Source of the DNA: Candidatus Bipolaricaulota bacterium
GTDB taxonomy: Bacteria > Bipolaricaulota > Bipolaricaulia > UBA7950 > UBA9294
Reading direction: 5' to 3'
DNA length: 5,268 bases
NCBI GenBank assembly: GCA_021163015.1
Contig: JAGGXO010000037.1
Coordinates: 1-5,268 of the forward strand
The notes below the pieces were generated by a model. That model was not told the DNA's origin. It searched no databases and saw only the letters and a program-made list of their open reading frames with translations. Made by a program: the position numbers and the translations under genes. Positions 1 through 4,368 of this stretch are shown one piece after another (positions within the stretch are counted from its first letter, which is position 1; each line of letters starts with the position of its first letter).

Positions 1-52
1 CATCTTCGGTGTAGAAGGACGTCTTGAGTCCTCTTACATCGATTAGCGGCAC
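1..52 (-). CDS. Oligo/dipeptide ABC transporter ATP-binding subunit, N-terminal fragment (runs off left edge)
   Basis: Reading leftward from GTG at 52-50, the 17 visible codons give MPLIDVRGLKTSFYTED, followed by the first base of a G-type codon. The pattern (L/I)-(E/D)-V-x-x-L-K-T-x-F-x-T-E-D-G is the usual opening of DppD/OppD-type ATPases of peptide importers, before the Walker A loop. The GTG start is supported by a strong Shine-Dalgarno, AGGAGG at 66-61 on the minus strand, 8 nt before it; the next in-frame codon set upstream ends at the secG stop with no better start. The gene lies 27 nt after secG on the same strand and is probably co-transcribed with it. No catalytic motif is inside the window, so the exact substrate class (peptide, nickel, sugar) is inferred from the N-terminus only. 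Confidence 0.72.
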   Translation of the reverse strand, partial: MPLIDVRGLKTSFYTED

Positions 53-60
53 CGACCTTC

Positions 61-66
61 CCTCCT
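61..66 (-). promoter_or_regulatory. Ribosome binding site deciding the GTG start of the ABC ATPase gene
   Basis: The minus strand reads AGGAGG at 66-61, 8 nt before GTG at 52-50. It lies in the 27-nt gap after the secG stop (82-80). It is a near-perfect Shine-Dalgarno and the main reason for accepting the short edge gene. Confidence 0.75.
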
Positions 67-79
67 TCGTACAGACGAT

Positions 80-304
80 TTACATGACCGATAGGATAAA
101 CCCGAGAAGCATGAATATTCCTGCCAAGATAGAAGTGGCAGTACGCTTCGGGTCCTTTGTTTCGTCGCGTCCGAATACAGTACTCGACATTCCAGAGCCA
201 AATGCACCACCCAGTCCAGAATGCTCGCTCATTTGAAGCAGAACCAAACCCATCATGGCGAAGCTGTTTAGGAAGAACACAACCTCTAAGATCATTCTTA
301 ACAT
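80..304 (-). CDS. secG: Preprotein translocase subunit SecG
   Basis: This 74-residue protein has the SecG plan: a first membrane helix at about residues 4-23, a glycine-rich cytoplasmic loop, and a second helix at about residues 56-73. The diagnostic loop is visible: LLQ at 22-24, then SGLGGAFGSG, then SSTVFG at about 40-45, which matches the family pattern LLQ-x-GLGGAFGGG-SSS-x-FG. SecG sits in the inner membrane with SecY and SecE and helps SecA-driven protein export. The protein is at the short end of the family and ends at the second helix without the hydrophilic tail seen in many proteobacterial SecG proteins. The ATG at 304-302 is preceded by GAGG at 320-317 (12 nt spacing, rather long). 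A strong extended -10 promoter lies about 60 nt upstream. A peptide-transporter ATPase gene follows after 27 nt. Confidence 0.95.
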   Translation of the reverse strand: MLRMILEVVFFLNSFAMMGLVLLQMSEHSGLGGAFGSGMSSTVFGRDETKDPKRTATSILAGIFMLLGFILSVM

Positions 305-365
305 ACGATATCTTTCCCTCTCTTCGTGATTGTCGCCCTGCGAATTTCGGGCGCACTAAAGAAGC

Positions 366-394
366 ATTATAGCACGAAACATGGGCGTGCACAA
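366..394 (-). promoter_or_regulatory. Probable sigma-70-type promoter of secG (extended -10)
   Basis: On the minus strand there is TTGTGC at 394-389, a 17-nt spacer, and a perfect TATAAT at 371-366. TGC directly precedes the hexamer, which makes an extended -10 (TGnTATAAT). The expected transcript start is near 359, giving a leader of about 55 nt before the secG ATG. The -35 matches consensus only in TTG, but the extended -10 compensates. This is the best promoter in the window. Confidence 0.7.
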
Positions 395-407
395 AGGAAC
401 CGTCCTC

Positions 408-436
408 TTGCACCGCACGTCGCGTTCTCATATGCT
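408..436 (+). promoter_or_regulatory. Candidate promoter of the pyrG-lptC-lptB operon
   Basis: TTGCAC at 408-413 and TATGCT at 431-436 are separated by 17 nt. Each is a partial consensus match (TTG of the -35; T, A, T and final T of the -10). A second -10-like hexamer, TATCAT at 438-443, is a better match but lacks a -35 at the right distance. The transcript would start around 443-450, leaving a leader of about 25-30 nt before the TTG start. Confidence 0.4.
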
Positions 437-462
437 GTATCATCGATAAAAAGGGCCATGAC

Positions 463-468
463 AGGAGG
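463..468 (+). promoter_or_regulatory. Ribosome binding site fixing the TTG start of pyrG
   Basis: AGGAGG at 463-468 lies 5 nt before TTG 474. An in-frame TAG at 471-473 immediately precedes the TTG, so no upstream start is possible. The site supports a non-ATG start for this gene. Confidence 0.85.
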
Positions 469-473
469 CTTAG

Positions 474-2084
474 TTGCGCAAGCTTATTGTAGTTACAGGA
501 GGGGTAATCTCCGGATTGGGAAAGGGAGTCGTTGCGGCGTCTATTGCCCTCTTGTTCAAACTGAGTGGCTATGACGTCAGCCTACAGAAGATCGACCCGT
601 ATGTGAATCTCGATGCTGGGACGATGAATCCCTATGAGCACGGCGAAGTCTTCGTGACGCACGACGGCAAGGAGACCGATCTCGACATTGGACGCTACGA
701 ACGCTTCCTGGACGAGTATCTCTCCGAGACCAACTACATAACTACCGGTAAGGTGTACTGGAACGTTATCCGTCAGGAAAGGGCCGGCACCTTTCTTGGC
801 CAGACCGTGCAGGTAATCCCGCACGTGACCAACGAGATCAAGAGACTGATCAACCTGCCCCTGGAAGAAGCAGACATAGGCGTCATTGAAGTGGGAGGGA
901 CGGTGGGAGACATCGAGAGTCTGCCCTTCCTTGAAGCGCTTCGCCAGATGAAGGATGAGCTTCCTCGACATGACACGTTCTTCATCCACCTCACGCTATT
1001 GCCGCACCTGGTAAGCACGGATGAGATAAAAACGAAGCCAACTCAGCATAGTGTCAAGGAGCTGCGCGCAATCGGGATCCAACCCGACGCAATTGTCGCC
1101 CGCTGTGATCGTGCGCTCTCAGACTCCGTGAAACGGAAGATCGCTCTGTTCTGCGACGTGAAAGAGGAGAATGTCATCGGAGATCCTGATCTATTTACAA
1201 TATATGATGTTCCCTTGCTCTTTGCTGACCAAGGCGTCGATCGCCTGATCGCAAGAGGTCTCGGCTTGAACGATCGCGTAGCGCAGATCGACAAGTGGAG
1301 GGAGCTTGTCTCTATACTACATTCTCCGCGCAGCAAGGTACGCATAGCCATTGTTGGCAAGTATGTTGAGCTTACAGACTCCTATATCAGCATCAAGGAA
1401 GCGCTTGTGCACGCTGGGATGCACCTAAACACGCAGGTAGAGATCTCTTGGATCTCTGCCGAGGAGGTAACGAGTAAAGGCGAAGCGGAGTTGCTGCGTG
1501 GGATGGATGGTTTGTTAGTCCCGGGTGGGTTTGGAGATCGTGGTGTAGAGGGGAAGATCGAAGCGATTAAATACGCGCGTGAAATGGGAATCCCGTTCTT
1601 TGGGATCTGTCTTGGTCTTCAATGCGCGGCAATCGAGTACGCGCGTGACGTTCTTGGGCTGGCGCGCGCGAACAGCTCTGAGTTCGATCCGAAAACACCC
1701 GATCCGGTGATCGATATCATGACAGAGCAAGCCAGCGTTACTGACAAGGGAGGGACGATGCGCTTGGGCGCGTATGAGGCAGTGCTGAAGGATGGAACAA
1801 TCAGTAAGTCTTGCTACAAGCAAGAACACGTGCAGGAAAGGCATCGCCACCGCTACGAATTTAACCCCAATTACAGGAAGCCATTCGAGGAAGCTGGGAT
1901 GCGTGTAGCAGCGACATCTCCTGATGGCAGATTGACAGAGATCTTGGAGCTCGAAGGGCACCCTTGGTTTGTCGGCGTCCAGTTTCACCCAGAGTTCCGG
2001 TCACACTTCCTCTCACCGCACCCTCTATTTATTGGCTTTGTGAAGGCATGTCTGGAAAACGGATCCTCTTCTTCCTCGTCCTAA
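474..2084 (+). CDS. pyrG: CTP synthase (glutamine-hydrolysing)
   Basis: CTP synthase makes CTP from UTP, ATP and glutamine in the cytoplasm. At 536 residues it is family length. The N-terminal synthetase domain (about 1-265) shows the P-loop-like GGVISGLGKG (9-18, Lys17), KIDPYVNLDAGTMNP (39-53), the metal ligand Asp71 in TDLDIGRYERF, QTVQVIPHVTNEIK, and Glu139 in EVGGTVGDIES. The C-terminal class I glutamine amidotransferase domain (about 288-530) has PGGFGDRG, the nucleophile Cys379 in GICLGLQ, and His505/Glu507 in QFHPEF, so the enzyme should be fully active. Residue 63 is His in FVTHDG, where E. coli has Glu. The protein starts at TTG 474 with a strong ribosome binding site. Its last codons form a run of six serines overlapping the start of the next gene by 37 nt. 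It is the first gene of an operon with lptC/A-like and lptB. Confidence 0.98.
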   Translation: MRKLIVVTGGVISGLGKGVVAASIALLFKLSGYDVSLQKIDPYVNLDAGTMNPYEHGEVFVTHDGKETDLDIGRYERFLDEYLSETNYITTGKVYWNVIRQERAGTFLGQTVQVIPHVTNEIKRLINLPLEEADIGVIEVGGTVGDIESLPFLEALRQMKDELPRHDTFFIHLTLLPHLVSTDEIKTKPTQHSVKELRAIGIQPDAIVARCDRALSDSVKRKIALFCDVKEENVIGDPDLFTIYDVPLLFADQGVDRLIARGLGLNDRVAQIDKWRELVSILHSPRSKVRIAIVGKYVELTDSYISIKEALVHAGMHLNTQVEISWISAEEVTSKGEAELLRGMDGLLVPGGFGDRGVEGKIEAIKYAREMGIPFFGICLGLQCAAIEYARDVLGLARANSSEFDPKTPDPVIDIMTEQASVTDKGGTMRLGAYEAVLKDGTISKSCYKQEHVQERHRHRYEFNPNYRKPFEEAGMRVAATSPDGRLTEILELEGHPWFVGVQFHPEFRSHFLSPHPLFIGFVKACLENGSSSSSS

Positions 2085-2833
2085 TTGGGGGAGGGATCAC
2101 AGCCTGGTTGTTGCTCTCTCCGCCCGCGCCTCAAGTGGTATCTGATCCGTCACAGGCCTCGGGAATCTCTCTCTTTGGCTACGATGAGCATGGCAAGGTT
2201 GCGTGGACCGTGCAGGCAGAGACGGGAGAGGTGAAAAAAGGGGAAGAGAGTAGGCTATCTGGTGTGTCCCTTCGTTTCATGTCTGACGGTGCAGATGAAC
2301 TCGAAGCGACGTGCGATACGCTCTCTTACTCGGGTGATGAGGCTTCCCTTGTTGGAAACGTTACCCTCAGTGACAGCGAGGAGCTAAGCCTCGTTACACA
2401 GAGTGCGGACTGGAACACAACGGCAAAACAGATCAGTGCATCAGATGTGACGATAGGAGTGCAATCAGGATCAGTTAGTGCCCCTGTTTTCTGCTATCAA
2501 ACGGAGGAGCGACGAGCTGTCATGAGCGGAGGAATACGGGCTGAGCTTACTGGTGCATCCCTGTTCACCGTGGAAGGAGATGAAGCGGAGGCACAAGCCG
2601 ACTTGATCATAATAGATGGTAATGTGCATGTCTATGTTGATGGAGATACCTATACAGCGGATCACCTTGAGTACTCCACGAAGGGAGCCATTGCAACGCT
2701 CTCCGGTGATGTTGTTGGCTCGTTCTCTCACGGACAGATCACGGCGCGCGAGCTTGTCATTGGAAAGAATGAAGTATCGGCCAGTGGTGGCGTACGTATC
2801 AGCCTCAAGAGTGGTTTCTTCGGAGGTTCATAA
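2048..2833 (+). CDS. lptC: LptC/LptA-like LPS-export periplasmic protein, membrane anchored
   Basis: This 261-residue protein from ATG 2048 has a short positive N-terminus (MSGKR), one membrane helix at about 6-23, and a periplasmic all-beta region. Residues 38-77 resemble LptC: GISLFGYDEHGKVAW, then an Ala-Glu pair and RLSGVSLRF. The remainder carries OstA/LptA-type strands (LVGNVTL 101-107, IDGNVHV 189-195, LSGDV 218-222, ASGGVRI 245-251). LptC bridges the LptB2FG extractor to LptA; LptA forms the periplasmic bridge. No separate lptA lies between this gene and lptB, so it may cover both roles or lptA may be elsewhere. It is longer than E. coli LptC (191 residues). The reading frame stays open back to 1964, but the earlier residues overlap pyrG and would bury the anchor. 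The ribosome binding site is poor (GAAGG only 1 nt before ATG), suggesting coupling to pyrG translation. The symbol is by best match. Confidence 0.8.
   Translation: MSGKRILFFLVLIGGGITAWLLLSPPAPQVVSDPSQASGISLFGYDEHGKVAWTVQAETGEVKKGEESRLSGVSLRFMSDGADELEATCDTLSYSGDEASLVGNVTLSDSEELSLVTQSADWNTTAKQISASDVTIGVQSGSVSAPVFCYQTEERRAVMSGGIRAELTGASLFTVEGDEAEAQADLIIIDGNVHVYVDGDTYTADHLEYSTKGAIATLSGDVVGSFSHGQITARELVIGKNEVSASGGVRISLKSGFFGGS
2822..2826 (+). promoter_or_regulatory. Ribosome binding site of lptB
   Basis: GGAGG at 2822-2826 lies 6 nt before ATG 2833, inside the last codons of the lptC-like gene. With the TAATG stop-start overlap (2831-2835), it supports translational coupling and this start. Confidence 0.75.
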
Positions 2834-3549
2834 TGGCACTTGAGGCACAAAGCTTAGTGAAGGAGTACGGCCAACGGCGCGTTGTCGATGGGATGACTCT
2901 TAGGGTTAATCCGGGGAAAATCATAGGCCTGTTGGGGCCAAACGGCGCTGGTAAGACGACAACGTTCCTCATGATGATGGGGTTCATCGCTGCCGATGAA
3001 GGGCGAGTACTGCTTCATGGCAAGGACATCTCACGATTTCCCTTTTATAAGCGTGCCCGCCTTGGGATAGGGTATCTTCCGCAGGAACCATCCGTCTTCA
3101 CGCGCGCCAGCGTTGAAGAGAACCTCGATCTGGTATTGGAGAGGGAAGGACAGGTTGCACGCCAGCAGGAATTGCGCGAGGAGATCATGCGCGATTTCGC
3201 TCTTGGTCAGCTGAGAAAGCGGCGAGCTGGGAGTCTATCCGCTGGGGAGCGAAGGCGTCTGGAGATAGCACGCTGCTTGGCCACAGACCCCGCCTTCATC
3301 CTCCTTGATGAGCCGTTTTCAGGGATCGATCCGATCTCCATTTCCGACCTACAGGAACACGTTACTGGGCTGCGCGAACGTGGTATCGGACTTATTATCA
3401 CCGATCACAACGTGCGTGATACCCTCTCCATAACCGACTATGCGTACCTGATGAATGAGGGACAGATGATCACCGAGGGGACACCAGAGGAGATCGTCAG
3501 AGATCCTCTTGCTCGTCGTTTCTATCTTGGGGAGAGGTTTCGGGCGTAG
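2833..3549 (+). CDS. lptB: LPS export ABC transporter ATP-binding protein LptB
   Basis: LptB is the cytoplasmic ATPase that, as a dimer with LptF and LptG, extracts LPS from the inner membrane and pushes it along the Lpt bridge. The 238 residues match family length (about 240). All ATPase motifs are present: Walker A GPNGAGKTT (35-43), Q-loop Gln84 in GYLPQEPSVFTR, signature LSAGERRRLEIAR (135-147), Walker B ILLDEP (156-161, Glu160), D-loop around SGID (163-166), and switch His192 in IITDHNVRDTL. Phe89 and Arg91 sit in the groove segment that couples E. coli LptB to LptFG. The signature reads LSAGE rather than the usual LSGGE, a mild change. The start overlaps the preceding stop by 1 nt. The 3' end overlaps convergent lgt by 53 nt. 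No lptF or lptG is in the window. A branched-chain amino acid ATPase (LivG/LivF) is the closest alternative, but ERRRLEIAR and ITDHNVRDTL favour LptB. Confidence 0.95.
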   Translation: MALEAQSLVKEYGQRRVVDGMTLRVNPGKIIGLLGPNGAGKTTTFLMMMGFIAADEGRVLLHGKDISRFPFYKRARLGIGYLPQEPSVFTRASVEENLDLVLEREGQVARQQELREEIMRDFALGQLRKRRAGSLSAGERRRLEIARCLATDPAFILLDEPFSGIDPISISDLQEHVTGLRERGIGLIITDHNVRDTLSITDYAYLMNEGQMITEGTPEEIVRDPLARRFYLGERFRA

Positions 3550-4333
3550 CTCGCTTGTACAAGCGTTTGGAGAGGACGAAGGTGAGAAATCCTGCAATGA
3601 GTACGGCGCTGATCACGTGCGCTGCTCGGATCGATCCGAGCCACAGGCTGTCTCCACGGGTAAAGCTGACGATCGATCGATCGATCGAATATAGGATGAA
3701 GTATAGCGAAGTCAGGAATCCATCCTTGTAGCCACGTTTACGCAATCGCCACAAGAAAGCGAAGATGAGTAGGTTCAGGATCATCTCGTAGATCATCGAT
3801 GGGTGTGTCGCCTGTCCGGGATAGGCCATCCCCGCTGGTGAATTGGCAGGGAAATGAATTCCCCACGGTAGTGTGGTAGGAACTCCGAAAGCGTCTCCGT
3901 TCATCAGGTTTCCGATACGGCCGATCGCCTGGCCAAGGATCAGGATAAGGGAGATAGAATCGGCGAGTGCCCAGAATCGGATCTTCTTCCTTCTGGTAAA
4001 AAGGAACACGGCAAGTGTTCCACCGATTACGCCACCGTGGATCGCTAGCCCTCCCTGCCATATCTTGACAATGTCTAGGGGGTGGGCTCCGTAGTACGTC
4101 CATTGAAAGGCAACGTAGTAGATGCGCGCCCCGATGATCGCGGCTGGGATCATCCACAGCAGCAGATCGAGGAGATCATCAGTGGACACGATCTTTCCGG
4201 TCAGTCCACAGATTATCTTCTTGCGTTTTGCCTCGCGGGAAAGGATGAACAGCCCGAGTGTAATAGCGATCACATACATCAGCCCATAGTAACGTATGGT
4301 GATTGGCCCGAGTTGTACAAGAATTGGATGCAT
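3497..4333 (-). CDS. lgt: Prolipoprotein diacylglyceryl transferase
   Basis: Lgt transfers diacylglycerol from phosphatidylglycerol to the lipobox cysteine of prolipoproteins, the first step of bacterial lipoprotein maturation, in the inner membrane. The 278 residues contain about seven hydrophobic segments (near 11-31, 54-76, 94-112, 120-137, 180-195, 206-216, 237-256). Family motifs are YYGLMY (15-20), GGLAIHGGVIGG (94-105, His99), GRIGNLMNGDAFG (138-150, Arg139, Asn142, Gly150), HPSMIYE (177-183) and Arg219. Two positions differ from E. coli: Asp147 where E. coli has Glu151, and Ser223 where E. coli has Glu243. The ATG at 4333-4331 has GAGGGG 5 nt upstream. The C-terminal tail after about 258 is hydrophilic and acidic (ends DEQEDL), and its codons overlap the end of lptB. 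It is divergent from lnt across 35 nt, pairing two lipoprotein enzymes. Confidence 0.96.
   Translation of the reverse strand: MHPILVQLGPITIRYYGLMYVIAITLGLFILSREAKRKKIICGLTGKIVSTDDLLDLLLWMIPAAIIGARIYYVAFQWTYYGAHPLDIVKIWQGGLAIHGGVIGGTLAVFLFTRRKKIRFWALADSISLILILGQAIGRIGNLMNGDAFGVPTTLPWGIHFPANSPAGMAYPGQATHPSMIYEMILNLLIFAFLWRLRKRGYKDGFLTSLYFILYSIDRSIVSFTRGDSLWLGSIRAAHVISAVLIAGFLTFVLSKRLYKRATPETSPQDRNDEQEDL
3552..3565 (+). terminator. Palindrome after lptB stop, possible weak terminator
   Basis: CGCTTGTACAAGCG is a perfect 14-nt palindrome starting 3 nt after the lptB stop (TAG 3547-3549), followed by TTTGG. As RNA it could form a 5-bp stem with a GUAC loop and three U. That is short for an intrinsic terminator, and it also encodes Lys-Arg-Leu-Tyr-Lys near the end of lgt. 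It is listed because it is the only candidate at the end of the operon. Confidence 0.2.
3624..3641. repeat. 18-nt perfect palindrome inside lgt
   Basis: GCTCGGATCGATCCGAGC is perfectly self-complementary. In RNA from either strand it could fold as a 7-bp GC-rich stem with a UCGA loop. It encodes part of LGSIRA of Lgt (residues about 232-237) and lies 75 nt past the lptB stop. No U-run follows on either strand, so it is not a classic terminator; it could pause polymerase or be chance. Confidence 0.5.
3670..3688. repeat. GATC tetranucleotide repeat within lgt
   Basis: After C3670, the unit GATC is repeated four and a half times at 3671-3688. In lgt it encodes Ser216-Ile221 with Arg219 (the position of E. 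coli Arg239) in the middle. The repeat is self-complementary and contains four overlapping CGATCG sites. Units of four bases in a reading frame of three mean that gain or loss of one unit would shift the frame. Confidence 0.85.
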
Positions 4334-4338
4334 GATTT

Positions 4339-4344
4339 CCCCTC
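4339..4344 (-). promoter_or_regulatory. Ribosome binding site of lgt
   Basis: The minus strand reads GAGGGG at 4344-4339, 5 nt before ATG 4333-4331. It confirms the lgt start and contrasts with divergent lnt, which has no such site. Confidence 0.7.
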
Positions 4345-4353
4345 ACGTAGCGA

Positions 4354-4359
4354 TATGAT
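4354..4359 (+). promoter_or_regulatory. Candidate -10 element for lnt (possible leaderless transcript)
   Basis: TATGAT at 4354-4359 lies 9 nt before ATG 4369. Transcription starting about 7 nt after it would begin at about 4366, almost at the start codon, so the mRNA would be leaderless or nearly so. This fits the lack of any Shine-Dalgarno before lnt. No convincing -35 is seen. Confidence 0.4.
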
Positions 4360-4363
4360 TATA
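4358..4363 (-). promoter_or_regulatory. Candidate -10 element for lgt
   Basis: The minus strand reads a perfect TATAAT at 4363-4358. The transcript would start near 4351, leaving about 18 nt that include the GAGGGG ribosome binding site. No good -35 is found 16-18 nt upstream, which would lie inside lnt. It shares 2 bp with the plus-strand -10 candidate of lnt. Confidence 0.5.
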
Positions 4364-4368
4364 AGTAT

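Larger units (their letters stand above)
305..473. other. Divergent intergenic region between secG and pyrG
   Basis: These 169 nt hold back-to-back promoter-like elements. The two -35-like hexamers (394-389 minus and 408-413 plus) are separated by 13 bp. Between and around them are short inverted repeats: AGGA (395-398) with TCCT (403-406), CGTGC (386-390) with GCACG (415-419), and GTGCA (387-391) with TGCAC (409-413). They could form an operator for a shared regulator or be chance; no known operator sequence is recognised. I see no small ORF with a ribosome binding site and no riboswitch-sized structure. Confidence 0.45.

Noticed and set aside
445..458. A-run followed by GGGCC before pyrG, resembling the CTP-sensing start (GGGC) of Bacillus pyrG
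   Set aside because: The Bacillus mechanism needs a leader terminator, and there are only about 20 nt between GGGCC and the TTG start. The distance from the -10 candidates to G453 also does not fit well.
305..473. Possible small RNA or riboswitch in the secG-pyrG spacer
   Set aside because: Only 4-5 bp stems are visible and no terminator with a U-run follows; promoter elements explain the space adequately.
582..989. 135-codon minus-strand open frame inside pyrG
   Set aside because: It is fully antisense to the conserved synthetase domain, with no recognisable protein features.
1515..1988. 157-codon minus-strand open frame inside pyrG
   Set aside because: It lies wholly opposite conserved pyrG codons, has no ribosome binding site that I can see, and its residues resemble no family; it is a complementary-strand shadow.
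1964..2047. Longer N-terminus for the LptC-like gene starting at ATG 1964
   Set aside because: The extra 28 residues are the shadow of the pyrG C-terminal codons, would overlap pyrG by 121 nt, and would put a non-family extension before the membrane anchor. ATG 2048 places the basic residues and helix at the N-terminus.
3738..4157. 139-codon minus-strand open frame in another frame of lgt
   Set aside because: It is an out-of-frame reading of lgt on the same strand; the composition (Arg/Pro-rich, low hydrophobicity) is typical of a shadow frame.
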